DNA from: Fimenecus sp045613065
Lineage (GTDB): Bacteria > Bacillota > Clostridia > Oscillospirales > Acutalibacteraceae
Assembly (NCBI GenBank): GCA_045613065.1
Contig: JAZLAH010000072.1
Location: 39,426-103,425 of the forward strand
Length of the DNA stretch: 64,000 bases
Direction: 5' to 3'
Positions 16,562 to 24,935 of the stretch are shown here, one piece after another. A program made the translations under genes and the position numbers. Each line of letters starts with the position of its first letter. The stretch's first letter is position 1. Under the pieces are notes generated by a model. It worked only from the letters and a program-made list of their open reading frames with translations, was not told where the DNA came from and made no database searches.

Positions 16562-17212
16562 TCAGCCTGTCAGCTTTTTTCTCATGCTGTTAAGAATAGT
16601 TTTTTCTTTTCGTGAAACCTGAACTTGAGAAATCCCCATAATATTTGCAGTTTTGCTTTGGGTAAGTCCTTTATAAAATCGTAAAATTATAAGTTGTCGG
16701 TCATTTGGTGGTAAATCTTTCAACACTTGATGTATGGACAGTTTGTCATCAATAGGTGAATATTCATCTTCAGTTGGTATATCTATCTGATTTTCGTCGT
16801 CATTGTCAGCGGTCAGAGATTTTACAGGTTGAAGAACACATATAAGTTGTGCAGTTTCGTAAAGAGACATATTCATGATTTCAGAAAGCTCTGAAACAGT
16901 AGGCTCAACACCGTTTTCTTTTTCAAAATTTTCTTTGACAACTGCTAATTCACGAGCTTTTTCCTTAAGACTTCTGCTGATTTTTACAGCACCACCATCA
17001 CGGAAAATTCGCCTGATTTCACCCAGAATTGATGGAACGGCATAAGTGGAAAACGCAAAGCCCAAATCTTCACGAAAACCATCAGCAGCCTTGATAAGTC
17101 CTACACATCCTGTAGAATATAAGTCGTCATAGTCAACACCTTTACCCGTAAACCTGGAAGCACAACTACCAACAAGACCTAAATTGTTAAGTATCAGTTC
17201 GTCCCTCGTCAT
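16562..17212 (-). CDS. sigF: RNA polymerase sporulation sigma factor SigF
   Basis: 216 residues, somewhat short of the usual 240-255 but with all core regions. Region 2 is LILNNLGLVGSCASRFTG, DLYSTGCVGLIKAADGF and FSTYAVPSILGEIRRIFRD, the last being the -10 recognition helix. Region 3 is GVEPTVSELSEIMNMSL. Region 4 is LPPNDRQLIILRFYKGLTQ followed by an HTH (MGISQVQVSRKEK). It directs the first forespore-specific transcription in sporulation. SigG is similar, but position directly after spoIIAA and spoIIAB, with a 4-nt ATGA overlap, identifies SigF. Confidence 0.93.
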   Translation of the reverse strand: MTRDELILNNLGLVGSCASRFTGKGVDYDDLYSTGCVGLIKAADGFREDLGFAFSTYAVPSILGEIRRIFRDGGAVKISRSLKEKARELAVVKENFEKENGVEPTVSELSEIMNMSLYETAQLICVLQPVKSLTADNDDENQIDIPTEDEYSPIDDKLSIHQVLKDLPPNDRQLIILRFYKGLTQSKTANIMGISQVQVSRKEKTILNSMRKKLTG

Positions 17213-17640
17213 TTTACTCGACCATTGATTTTTTTGTACAAGGTGACACTGGTGCCTGAATTTACTTTTGAACGGACAACTATTTTGTCCATAAAACTTT
17301 CCATAACAGAAAAACCAAGTCCTGCACGGTCACCACCAAGAGTAGTAAAAAGAGGTTCTCGAGCTTTTTTTATATCACTTATTCCACAGCCTTTGTCACG
17401 GATTGAAATTACAACATTATTGTTATCATAAATTTTTACTGTTATGTAAATTTTGCCTAAAGAGCTTTTGTAGCCGTGAACAATACAGTTTGTAACTGCT
17501 TCACTTACAGCAGTTTTTATGTCATTGATTTCCTCAACTGTCGGGTCAAGCTGTGCTGTAAAAGCAGCCACAACAGCTCTTGAAAATCCCTCGTTGACAG
17601 AACGACTGTCAATTGTCATTCGGAATTCGTTTGCCACCAT
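17209..17640 (-). CDS. spoIIAB: Anti-sigma F factor and serine kinase SpoIIAB
   Basis: 143 residues, the usual length. It has a GHKL ATPase fold: N-box EAVTNCIVHGY, G1 box RDKGCGI, G2 box GDRAGLGFSVME. It holds SigF inactive and phosphorylates SpoIIAA in the predivisional cell. The frame extends upstream to 17751 inside spoIIAA, but the ATG at 17640 has an AGGAAG-type ribosome site just before it and matches the family N-terminus (MVANEFRMTIDSRSVNEGF). It overlaps spoIIAA by 32 nt and sigF by 4 nt, so the three products are made from one tightly coupled message. Confidence 0.93.
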   Translation of the reverse strand: MVANEFRMTIDSRSVNEGFSRAVVAAFTAQLDPTVEEINDIKTAVSEAVTNCIVHGYKSSLGKIYITVKIYDNNNVVISIRDKGCGISDIKKAREPLFTTLGGDRAGLGFSVMESFMDKIVVRSKVNSGTSVTLYKKINGRVK

Positions 17641-17959
17641 TTTTACTTCCTCCTTTTTTGATTGTTGCAATTCGGTCAAGTCCAGCAAGACGCATAACCT
17701 TATATGAATTGCTTGAAAGTCCTGTAACCTCAAGGTCACCACCAAGTTCACTCAGTAATTTGTATCTTCCCATAACAAGTCCGATTCCCGAACTATCCAT
17801 AAATGTCACATCCGAAAAATCAAGCACAACTGTTTTTGGTCTGCAGTTTTCAATTTTTTCATCAATGTGAAGTCTACTTGGTAGTGCAGTATGATGGTCG
17901 ATTTCACCACTTAACTGACAGTAGAGAATTTCATCCTGAAAATCAATCTGTACACTCAT
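17609..17959 (-). CDS. spoIIAA: Anti-sigma F factor antagonist SpoIIAA
   Basis: 116 residues with an STAS domain. The phosphorylated serine lies in the family motif FMDSSGIG (Ser56 or Ser57). QLSGEIDHHTA near the N-terminus is typical of SpoIIAA. Unphosphorylated, it frees SigF from SpoIIAB in the forespore after septation and SpoIIE action. GGAGG lies 8 nt before the ATG. The C-terminal 10 residues run over the spoIIAB start and are Gly/Lys-rich, a slight extension over the Bacillus protein. Confidence 0.93.
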   Translation of the reverse strand: MSVQIDFQDEILYCQLSGEIDHHTALPSRLHIDEKIENCRPKTVVLDFSDVTFMDSSGIGLVMGRYKLLSELGGDLEVTGLSSNSYKVMRLAGLDRIATIKKGGSKNGGKRIPNDN

Positions 17960-18097
17960 TTTTAAACCTCCGTTATTCTGTAACTACTGATTAAATCGAG
18001 TTACTGTACTTTTTTCTATTCTATTCCGTTATTATTAAGAATAATGTCATAATCAGTATGTCTTGTAACATTTTTTGCAATCACAATCATTTTGCAC

Positions 18098-19072
18098 TTA
18101 TTTTATCTCCACATTGGTATAATAATGTTTCAAAATTTCTTTATAATTAAACCCTTGTTGTGCCATATAATTAGCACCATATTGACTCATACCTGCACCA
18201 TGACCATAGCCATTTACAGTAAACACAAATTCCCCATCTTTATATTCACAAGTAAATGTACTGCTTCGCAAATCAAAAAGTGTGCGTATTTCTGTGCCTT
18301 TGAATGTTTTGCCACATATTGTGATTGTTTTCACCATGCCTGTTTCGGTATTGGTGACTTTTTCTATCCATTTTTCAGCATCACCGGTAAATTTTACATC
18401 TTCTTTCTGGAGAATTTCTTTAAACTCCTTTTTACTAATAGTTACTTGTGACTGATAAGCAGGGGATAATTTGTCACCAATGCTTGGGACAGATACGAGA
18501 TATGGATATTTTCCACCCCAGACATCTGCAGCGTTTTCTGTTGTGCCATTGGAAATTGAATGAAAAACGGCACATATATATTCACCATCATATTGCAAAG
18601 TGAGATTTCCCACTTCATCAATACATTTCTCAATTTTCTTACGATAACTGTCATAGTTTTCTTTCCATTTTTCCTTTTGCTTTTCAGGAGATAGAAAGGC
18701 TTGATGTATGGCGTAACTGTCTGTAATGTCAGCACCTTTAAGGTCTTTGGTGTTATGTTCTTTGGTATATAAAAGTAACGTATGTGCTGCAATAATCTGT
18801 GCTTTTAATGCTTCCTCATGGTATGAAGCATTCATTTCTCCTGCAACAACACCTAAAAGGTATTCTTTTAATGACATTTCCGTAATATTGTTAGAGCTTA
18901 CTGACATAACTTTTACAGTGGCATCAGTTTCTTCTGTTGTGATTTCTGTTTCTGAAACGGATTCGTCGAGAAATTCCTGTGATATAACCTGTGTTGCCTT
19001 TTCGACAGACACTAGAGGACAAAGAATCAGGCTGAGTGCCAGAAAAAAGCAAATGAGTGTGTAAGTTTTCAT
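18098..19072 (-). CDS. SpoIID-family exported peptidoglycan lytic protein
   Basis: 324 residues. A signal peptide or anchor (residues 1-22) is followed by an acidic Ser/Thr linker and the SpoIID domain. The domain begins with MSLKEYLLGVVAGEMNASYH, whose Glu in GEM is the expected catalytic acid, and ends in GYGHGAGMSQYGANYMAQQG, the family's zinc and glycan signature. SpoIID enzymes cleave denuded glycan strands during engulfment. Position next to the sigma-F operon supports a sporulation role, although several SpoIID paralogues exist in Clostridia, so SpoIID proper is not certain. It lies upstream of spoIIAA in the same direction, separated by 138 bp without an obvious strong terminator. Confidence 0.85.
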   Translation of the reverse strand: MKTYTLICFFLALSLILCPLVSVEKATQVISQEFLDESVSETEITTEETDATVKVMSVSSNNITEMSLKEYLLGVVAGEMNASYHEEALKAQIIAAHTLLLYTKEHNTKDLKGADITDSYAIHQAFLSPEKQKEKWKENYDSYRKKIEKCIDEVGNLTLQYDGEYICAVFHSISNGTTENAADVWGGKYPYLVSVPSIGDKLSPAYQSQVTISKKEFKEILQKEDVKFTGDAEKWIEKVTNTETGMVKTITICGKTFKGTEIRTLFDLRSSTFTCEYKDGEFVFTVNGYGHGAGMSQYGANYMAQQGFNYKEILKHYYTNVEIK

Positions 19073-19092
19073 TTTTTTATCGCTCCCTTTTG

Positions 19093-19121
19093 TTGACTTT
19101 AATCTTTAAATGTATTAAAAT
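19093..19121 (+). promoter_or_regulatory. Promoter of the citrate synthase gene
   Basis: -35 TTGACT (19093-19098), 17-bp spacer, -10 TAAAAT (19116-19121). It is divergent from the SpoIID-family gene. Confidence 0.7.
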
Positions 19122-19183
19122 ATACAATGTATATTTATATTATCTTGGATACATATCGAAATTTTCTACAAGGAGGTAAAATA

Positions 19184-20599
19184 ATGGCAGAATATATTTC
19201 AAGTATCTCCAATGATGCTCTCTCAATTTTATGTGAAGAGCTTCGTAAAAATAACCACATTAATCCTGATTATTACAATAGATTTGAGGTTAAGCGTGGT
19301 CTTCGTAATTATGACGGAACAGGTGTTCTTGCAGGGCTTACTCGTGTTTGCTCTGTTGAGGGTTATTATATGGACGACGGTGAAAGAGTACCAAAACAAG
19401 GTAAACTCGTTTACCGTGGTATAAATATGTCAGATATTATTGACCATTGTGAAAAGGAAAATCGTTTCGGATACGAAGAAGTTGCATGGCTTCTTCTCTT
19501 TGGTGCACTTCCTACAAAAGAACAGCTCAAATGGTTTACAGAATTGCTTTCAGAATGTCGTAATCTTCCTGAAGATTTTATCGAAGATATGATTATGAAA
19601 GCACCATCACCTGACGTTATGAATAAGTCAGCACGAAGTGTTCTTGCTCTTTATTCTTATGACCCTAATCCTGATGATATATCACCTGAAAATGTTCTTC
19701 GTCAGTGCATTCAGCTTATTGCTCAGATGCCTGTAATTATGACAAGTGCGTATCAGGTTAAGCGTCGTGTATATGATAAGAAGAGTATGTATTTCCATCA
19801 GAGTAAACCAGGACTCGGTACAGCAGAGAGTATTCTTCGTTCAATTCGTCCTGACAAGAAATTTACTGATGATGAGGCAAAACTTCTTGACGTTTGTATG
19901 ATTATTCATGCTGAACACGGTGGTGGTAACAACTCTACATTCACAAACCGTTGTATTACTTCAAGTGGTACAGATACATATGCTGCAATTGCTGCTGGTA
20001 TAGGCTCACTTAAAGGTCCTCGTCACGGTGGTGCTAATATTAAGGTTTTCAAGATGGTTGAGGACATGAAAGCTAATATTCAGGACTATACAGACGAAGG
20101 TCAGGTTGCTGATTACATTACAAAGATTATGAATAAACAGGCAAATGACGGTTCAGGTCTTGTTTACGGTATGGGTCACGCTGTTTATACACTTTCTGAC
20201 CCTCGTGCAGTAATTCTTCGTCGTTATGCCGACAAGTTCTCAAAAATCTGTGGCAGAGAAGATGAATTCAGACTTCTCAACCTTATTGAGGAACTTACTC
20301 CTGAACTTTTTGCAAAGCATCGTGGTATAAACAAGAAAATGTGTGCTAACGTTGACCTTTATTCAGGTCTTGTATACGATATGCTTGGCATTCCACAGGA
20401 TTTGTTTACACCTATCTTTATGGCTGCTCGTATGGCTGGTTGGTCAGCACATCGTATTGAGGAACTTACAACAGGTGGCAGAATTATTCGTCCTGCATAT
20501 AAAAATGTTACAATTCCTCGTGAATATGTTCCAATGAGTGAACGTGTTCACCGTGAAAAAGGTGTTCAGGCTGAATATATTCCTATTGAAGAGAGGTAA
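19184..20599 (+). CDS. gltA: Citrate synthase
   Basis: 471 residues. It condenses acetyl-CoA and oxaloacetate and feeds 2-oxoglutarate and glutamate synthesis in anaerobes with a partial TCA route. Signature regions are LLLFGALPTKEQL, IIHAEHGGGNNSTFTNR with the first catalytic His, LKGPRHGGAN, and YGMGHAVYTLSDPRA with the second His. AAGGAGG lies 6 nt before the ATG at 19184; the frame is open to 19127 but without a site. It is longer at the N-terminus than enterobacterial enzymes, as is usual in Clostridia. A membrane-protein gene follows after 5 nt. Confidence 0.92.
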   Translation: MAEYISSISNDALSILCEELRKNNHINPDYYNRFEVKRGLRNYDGTGVLAGLTRVCSVEGYYMDDGERVPKQGKLVYRGINMSDIIDHCEKENRFGYEEVAWLLLFGALPTKEQLKWFTELLSECRNLPEDFIEDMIMKAPSPDVMNKSARSVLALYSYDPNPDDISPENVLRQCIQLIAQMPVIMTSAYQVKRRVYDKKSMYFHQSKPGLGTAESILRSIRPDKKFTDDEAKLLDVCMIIHAEHGGGNNSTFTNRCITSSGTDTYAAIAAGIGSLKGPRHGGANIKVFKMVEDMKANIQDYTDEGQVADYITKIMNKQANDGSGLVYGMGHAVYTLSDPRAVILRRYADKFSKICGREDEFRLLNLIEELTPELFAKHRGINKKMCANVDLYSGLVYDMLGIPQDLFTPIFMAARMAGWSAHRIEELTTGGRIIRPAYKNVTIPREYVPMSERVHREKGVQAEYIPIEER

Positions 20600-20604
20600 G
20601 ATGT

Positions 20605-21486
20605 ATGAAAATAGTAGGAAAATTCAAGAAACTCAATCCCATATTACCTCTTTACATTGTAGTTGGTTTGTTGTGTGCAGCAATTCCATTCAGAACATAT
20701 CAGTTGCTTTTTATTACAGAGGCAAGCACAGGATTTTACACATCCGTTGATTGGTCAGTTTATGCTGTATATGGATTAGCAGCATTGGCAATTTTAGTTT
20801 CGATTATCGTTGTAGGTTTAGCAAAAAATGTTCCTTCTTCGAGAGATGAAATTCGTAAAAAGAACGTATTTCTAGCTGTATCATCAATACTTTTTGCGCT
20901 TGGTATTATAATTGATTCAGTTTTTGCTTTCACATCAATTCTTGCAGGTACTTTGAGTGCTGAAAATTTTAGTTCAGTTGTAATTGAAGCCGTTTTTGGT
21001 GTTTTTGCTGCAATATATGTTATGATTTTCGGTATTTCACATTTCGACGGAAGAACAACATATTTCCAGTACAGATTTTTAGCATTGGCACCGTTAGCCT
21101 GGACAACAGGCAGAATAATCATAAGATTTATGAAAAAAATATCTTATGTAAATGTTGCGGATTTAATGCTTGAAATATTTATTCTTGCAGCCATGATGAT
21201 TTTCTTCCTTGCATTTGCAAGAATTTCATCAGGACTTTCAAATGAAAAGTCAATGCGTTCACTTTTCGCATCAGGCTTTGTTTGTATTTTCTTCTGTGCA
21301 TTGGCAAACATCCCAAGAATTGTTTTGAGTGTTACAGGAAATGGTGATTATATTCCATACGAATATCCACTTTCAATCTGTGATTTGACATTTGCACTTT
21401 TTGTTGTTGCATATATTGTAAATGCTATGAGTAAAGCAACAATAAATGACCACGATGAAATCTATATGGAAGAGGAAGTAAAATAA
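20605..21486 (+). CDS. Uncharacterised integral membrane protein
   Basis: 293 residues with about seven or eight hydrophobic helices (near 13-33, 48-70, 87-108, 122-142, 150-168, 184-205, 220-240, 258-278). The N-terminus is basic and the C-terminus is acidic (NDHDEIYMEEEVK). I do not recognise the family. The start lies 5 nt after the citrate synthase stop and an AEC-type permease follows after 7 nt, so all three look co-transcribed. A transport or membrane-sensing role is possible but unsupported. Confidence 0.7.
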   Translation: MKIVGKFKKLNPILPLYIVVGLLCAAIPFRTYQLLFITEASTGFYTSVDWSVYAVYGLAALAILVSIIVVGLAKNVPSSRDEIRKKNVFLAVSSILFALGIIIDSVFAFTSILAGTLSAENFSSVVIEAVFGVFAAIYVMIFGISHFDGRTTYFQYRFLALAPLAWTTGRIIIRFMKKISYVNVADLMLEIFILAAMMIFFLAFARISSGLSNEKSMRSLFASGFVCIFFCALANIPRIVLSVTGNGDYIPYEYPLSICDLTFALFVVAYIVNAMSKATINDHDEIYMEEEVK

Positions 21487-21493
21487 ACAAATT

Positions 21494-22432
21494 ATGTTTT
21501 TCAATAATGTTTTAACTGCGTTTACTCAGGTTGTTATTCTTTTCCTTATTGCAATGGTCGGTTTTATTTGCCATAAAGCAAAAATATATACGGAAAAGGC
21601 ATCACGACTTACAACTGATTTACTTTTCTATATTGTCGCACCTGCAATTATTATCCGTTCATTCTGTGGAATGGAGTATAATCCTGATGCTTTGAAAGGA
21701 CTTCTTTTAGCACTTGTAGGTGGTGTTTTCCTCCACCTTGTGGGAATTGTGATTATTCCTTTCCTTTTTAACAAGGGTGATAAAGCAACTGCGTGTATAT
21801 TTAAATATGCTTGTGTTTACGGTAATGTGGGATATATGGCTCTGCCATTGGCTCAGGCTGTTTTGGGTGATGAAGGCATTTTCTATTGTTCAGTAATTTT
21901 AGTACCTTTCAATATCCTTTCATTTACTCATGGTGTAAGCACAATGCAGAAAGGTCAGGAAAATTCAAAATTCAACATTAAAAAACTTATTGTCAACCCA
22001 GGTGTGATTGGTGTTGCAATCGGTTTACCACTTTTCCTTCTTCAGGTGGAATTGCCTGAAATTATCTATTCACCTGTTTCATATATTGCAGACCTTAATA
22101 CTCCTCTTGCTATGGTTATGTTTGGTACCTACTTGGCATCAGCTGACTGGAAAACACTTTTTTCAGACAAGAGAATTTTCGTATCTGCATTTGTTAAGGT
22201 GATAATAGTTCCACTTGTTACAATTTTCAGCTTAAAACTTTTCGGATTTAGTGGAACATTGCTTACGGCCTGTGCTCTCAGTGCATCTGCACCAACTGCA
22301 AGTAATACCGTTATGTTTGCTGCAAAATATAACCGTGATACAGCACTTGCATCTAAGATAACAGCATTTATCAGTGTGTTATCAATTTTAACAATGCCTG
22401 TAATGATAGCAATAGCACAAGAGTTACAATAG
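21494..22432 (+). CDS. AEC (auxin efflux carrier-like) family permease
   Basis: 312 residues, ten hydrophobic helices in two groups of five separated by a basic loop (QKGQENSKFNIKKLIVNPGV). The arrangement NVLTAFTQVVILFLIAMVG, CHKAKIYTEKASRLTTDLLF and GNVGYMALPLAQAVLGDEG is typical of the AEC family (PF03547). Bacterial members carry malate, malonate or other small carboxylates. Position in the citrate synthase operon fits dicarboxylate or tricarboxylate transport (inference). SASAPTASNTVMFAAKY near the C-terminus is the family's conserved last-helix region. Confidence 0.87.
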   Translation: MFFNNVLTAFTQVVILFLIAMVGFICHKAKIYTEKASRLTTDLLFYIVAPAIIIRSFCGMEYNPDALKGLLLALVGGVFLHLVGIVIIPFLFNKGDKATACIFKYACVYGNVGYMALPLAQAVLGDEGIFYCSVILVPFNILSFTHGVSTMQKGQENSKFNIKKLIVNPGVIGVAIGLPLFLLQVELPEIIYSPVSYIADLNTPLAMVMFGTYLASADWKTLFSDKRIFVSAFVKVIIVPLVTIFSLKLFGFSGTLLTACALSASAPTASNTVMFAAKYNRDTALASKITAFISVLSILTMPVMIAIAQELQ

Positions 22433-22526
22433 TTTGTAGCCATCTCAAAAATTTTAGGCATACGCCTTGACGGTTAATTACAATTGTTTTGAATTAGTGA
22501 TTTTTATATTTAAAGGAGTGATTTTC

Positions 22527-22853
22527 GTGAAGTTGGTAGTAGCAATTATCAATAATGATGATGCGAATACAGTTATGTCAAACCTTACAAAAGCAGGATA
22601 TTCTGCTACAAAGCTCACAACATCAGGTGGTTTTTTGCGTGCAGGAAACGTAACACTTTTGATTGGTGTTGAAAAGAATAAGGTTGATGATGTAATCAAT
22701 ATTATCGGTGAATACAGTAGTCAGCGTAAGAAAATCACACCTGTTAATACTACATATATCGGGGAGTCTATGCTTTCATCAATGCCTGTTGAGGTTACAG
22801 TAGGTGGAGCAACAATTTTTGTTCTTGATGTGGAGCAGTTTTATAAGATATGA
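22527..22853 (+). CDS. darA: Cyclic-di-AMP receptor protein, DarA/PstA family
   Basis: 108 residues with a GTG start preceded by AAAGGAGTG. It is PII-like: KLVVAIINNDDANTVMSNL, then the nucleotide-contact stretch TKLTTSGGFLRAGNVTLLIGV, then VTVGGATIFVLDVEQF. DarA trimers bind cyclic-di-AMP and are thought to tune other proteins, with no confirmed output in most species. The frame is open from 22467, but no ribosome site supports that. The stop overlaps the holB start by 4 nt. The darA-holB-ricT order is well known in Firmicutes. Confidence 0.92.
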   Translation: MKLVVAIINNDDANTVMSNLTKAGYSATKLTTSGGFLRAGNVTLLIGVEKNKVDDVINIIGEYSSQRKKITPVNTTYIGESMLSSMPVEVTVGGATIFVLDVEQFYKI

Positions 22854-23719
22854 CAAACGAGATACAGACAAAAACAGAAATGATATATAATCAGGTTGTG
22901 TCTTCAGTTGGACAAGGCAATTTTCCTCATGGTGTTTTGGTGGAATGTCAGAACAGTAATGAGGGTGAAGAGTTTGCAAGATTTATTGCAAATACTCTTG
23001 TCTGTACTGGGGATAACAAGCCTTGTTCTGTGTGTCCTGATTGCATAAAGGCTCAGGGTAAAGGACATCCTGATATTTTTGAAACAGACGGAATTAAAGG
23101 CAAAAGCAAAAACTTTACTGTTGATGCTGTACGTGAAATTCGTGACGATGCCTTTGTTATTCCAAATGAAAGTGATAAAAAGATATATATATTGAAAAAT
23201 GGACACAATATGAATGAACAGGCACAGAATGCCATTCTCAAAATATTGGAAGAACCACCATCATATGTATATTTCATAATAGTGACAGAGTCAAAAAGTA
23301 CAATGCTTGAAACTGTGTTGTCTCGAGTTCAGGTTTATTCACTTTTAAGTGACGAGAGCGTAATTACAGAAAAGGAAGCCGTTGCAGTCAAAAATCTTGT
23401 GGGTGCAATCCTTAATATAAACGAGATAGCACTTATGGAGCAGACAGCAGTGTTTCAAAAGAATAATCAGTTTGCAAAATCAGTTCTTATACTGATGACG
23501 GAGGTTTTTCGTGATGCTCTTGTGAAGAAAAACGGATTCATAAGAGATTTCCGTTTTCCTGAGGAAACAAATAGCTTGTGCAAAAGTCTTACAGCAAAAT
23601 CATTATTGCAGTTGATTTCTGCATGTGATGAACTTATAACTTCAATTGACCGTAATTGTAATAATAACTTGCTTCTTGTTCGTATGTGTTACGAATTTAA
23701 ACGAGCAATAGGCAGATAA
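22850..23719 (+). CDS. holB: DNA polymerase III delta' subunit-like protein
   Basis: 289 residues, a short clamp-loader AAA+ subunit. FPHGVLVECQ replaces the P-loop region, as expected for a non-hydrolysing delta' subunit. A zinc module follows (CTGDNKPCSVCPDC). Then come GHPDIFETDG, NEQAQNAILKILEEPP and a sensor-1 region TMLETVLSRVQVY. It takes part in loading the sliding clamp. The start overlaps the DarA stop (ATGA), and RicT follows 20 nt downstream. Confidence 0.9.
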   Translation: MTNEIQTKTEMIYNQVVSSVGQGNFPHGVLVECQNSNEGEEFARFIANTLVCTGDNKPCSVCPDCIKAQGKGHPDIFETDGIKGKSKNFTVDAVREIRDDAFVIPNESDKKIYILKNGHNMNEQAQNAILKILEEPPSYVYFIIVTESKSTMLETVLSRVQVYSLLSDESVITEKEAVAVKNLVGAILNINEIALMEQTAVFQKNNQFAKSVLILMTEVFRDALVKKNGFIRDFRFPEETNSLCKSLTAKSLLQLISACDELITSIDRNCNNNLLLVRMCYEFKRAIGR

Positions 23720-23739
23720 AATATAGGGGAATTTTTTAT

Positions 23740-24603
23740 ATGATAGAAACAGTTGGAATAAGATTTAAAGAAGGCGGAAAAATCTACGATTTTGATGCTA
23801 ATGGAATGAAATTCAATAAAGGCGACTATGCTATGGTAGAAACTGTTCGTGGTATCGAGTGTGGCAAAGTTGCAAAAGCTAACCATGGTGTAAGTGAGGA
23901 TAATATTACACAACCACTTAAAAAGGTTATTCGTGTGGCTGATGAAAAAGATATTAAAACATTGAATGAAAATAAAGAAAAAGAGCAGGAAGCATTTAAA
24001 ACTTGCCAAAAGAAAATCGAAGCACATGGGTTGGAAATGAATCTTGTTGATGTGGAATACACTTTTGACAGAAGTAAACTTCTCTTTTACTTTACTGCTG
24101 ATGGTAGAGTCGATTTCCGTGAACTTGTAAAGGATTTGGCGTCAACATTCAAGACAAGAATTGAACTTCGTCAGATTGGTGTCCGTGACGAGTCAAGAAT
24201 GGTTGGTGGTTTTGGTATTTGTGGCAGACCGTTCTGTTGCAATACATTTTTAAATGATTTCCAACCGGTTTCAATTAAAATGGCGAAGGAACAGGGACTT
24301 TCACTTAATCCTACAAAAATCAGTGGTACTTGTGGAAGACTTATGTGCTGTCTTAAGTACGAGCAGGAAACTTATGAGCATCTTTTAAGAGTTACTCCAA
24401 AAGTGGGTGCTATTGTTGATACTCCTGAAGGAAAAGGTAAGGTTGTTGAAAATAATCTTATTACAGGAATGCTTAAGGTTAGTCTTGATCGTCGTCCTGA
24501 CGCAGCACCATTGCTTATAAATCGTCATTCTGTAAAACTTCTTAAGGATGCACATATCCGTATAGAAAAAGAGGAATTAGAGGCATTAAAAGGAATTGAA
24601 TAA
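23740..24603 (+). CDS. ricT: PSP1-domain protein RicT (YaaT)
   Basis: 287 residues. The PSP1 domain begins ETVGIRFKEGGKIYDFDANG and carries the Cys signature GGFGICGRPFCCNTF and SGTCGRLMCCLKYE. In Bacillus subtilis YaaT forms an iron-sulfur complex with RicA and RicF that acts on RNase Y mRNA processing, competence and Spo0A phosphorylation, and such Cys-rich stretches bind the clusters. Its place directly after holB matches the known gene order. The gene precedes a small ferredoxin that has its own promoter. Confidence 0.92.
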   Translation: MIETVGIRFKEGGKIYDFDANGMKFNKGDYAMVETVRGIECGKVAKANHGVSEDNITQPLKKVIRVADEKDIKTLNENKEKEQEAFKTCQKKIEAHGLEMNLVDVEYTFDRSKLLFYFTADGRVDFRELVKDLASTFKTRIELRQIGVRDESRMVGGFGICGRPFCCNTFLNDFQPVSIKMAKEQGLSLNPTKISGTCGRLMCCLKYEQETYEHLLRVTPKVGAIVDTPEGKGKVVENNLITGMLKVSLDRRPDAAPLLINRHSVKLLKDAHIRIEKEELEALKGIE

Positions 24604-24610
24604 AAAATAC

Positions 24611-24638
24611 TTGATTTTTCATTTTTATATGCTACAAT
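24611..24638 (+). promoter_or_regulatory. Promoter of the ferredoxin gene
   Basis: -35 TTGATT (24611-24616), 16-bp spacer, extended -10 TGC-TACAAT (24633-24638), begun only 8 nt after the ricT stop. Confidence 0.75.
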
Positions 24639-24670
24639 GATAATATACCAATAAAGGGAGGTACATAACA

Positions 24671-24841
24671 ATGGCATACAAAATTACTGATGACTGCATC
24701 TCATGTGGTGCTTGTGCAGCTGATTGTCCTGTAGAGGCTATTTCAGAAGGCGACGGCATCTATGTAATCGACGCTGATACATGCATCGATTGTGGCGCTT
24801 GTGCAGATAGCTGCCCTGTTTCAGCACCTCAGGCTGAATAA
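24671..24841 (+). CDS. 2[4Fe-4S] ferredoxin
   Basis: A 56-residue clostridial ferredoxin. The two motifs CxxCxxCxxxCP are at C9, C12, C15, C19 and C38, C41, C44, C48, so both clusters are complete. It is the low-potential electron carrier for pyruvate:ferredoxin oxidoreductase, hydrogenase and similar enzymes. It is strongly acidic, with GGGAGG 9 nt before the ATG, a good promoter and an excellent terminator, all signs of high expression as a single gene. Confidence 0.95.
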   Translation: MAYKITDDCISCGACAADCPVEAISEGDGIYVIDADTCIDCGACADSCPVSAPQAE

Positions 24842-24865
24842 TTAAATTTAAAAGTAAAAAGAAAC

Positions 24866-24897
24866 CGCCAAGGAAAATATCCTTGGCGATTTTTTTA
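24866..24897 (+). terminator. Ferredoxin terminator
   Basis: CGCCAAGGA pairs with TCCTTGGCG around a 5-nt loop, followed by ATTTTTTT. Confidence 0.9.
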
Positions 24898-24935
24898 TGC
24901 TTCCCTCTGACAAGGGGAGCCGAGTTCGAAATATA

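Noticed and set aside
17975..18001. SigH-type promoter for the spoIIA operon
   Set aside because: ACAGAAT and ACTCGATTT fit loosely at 11 bp, but transcription would start inside the GGAGG ribosome site of spoIIAA.
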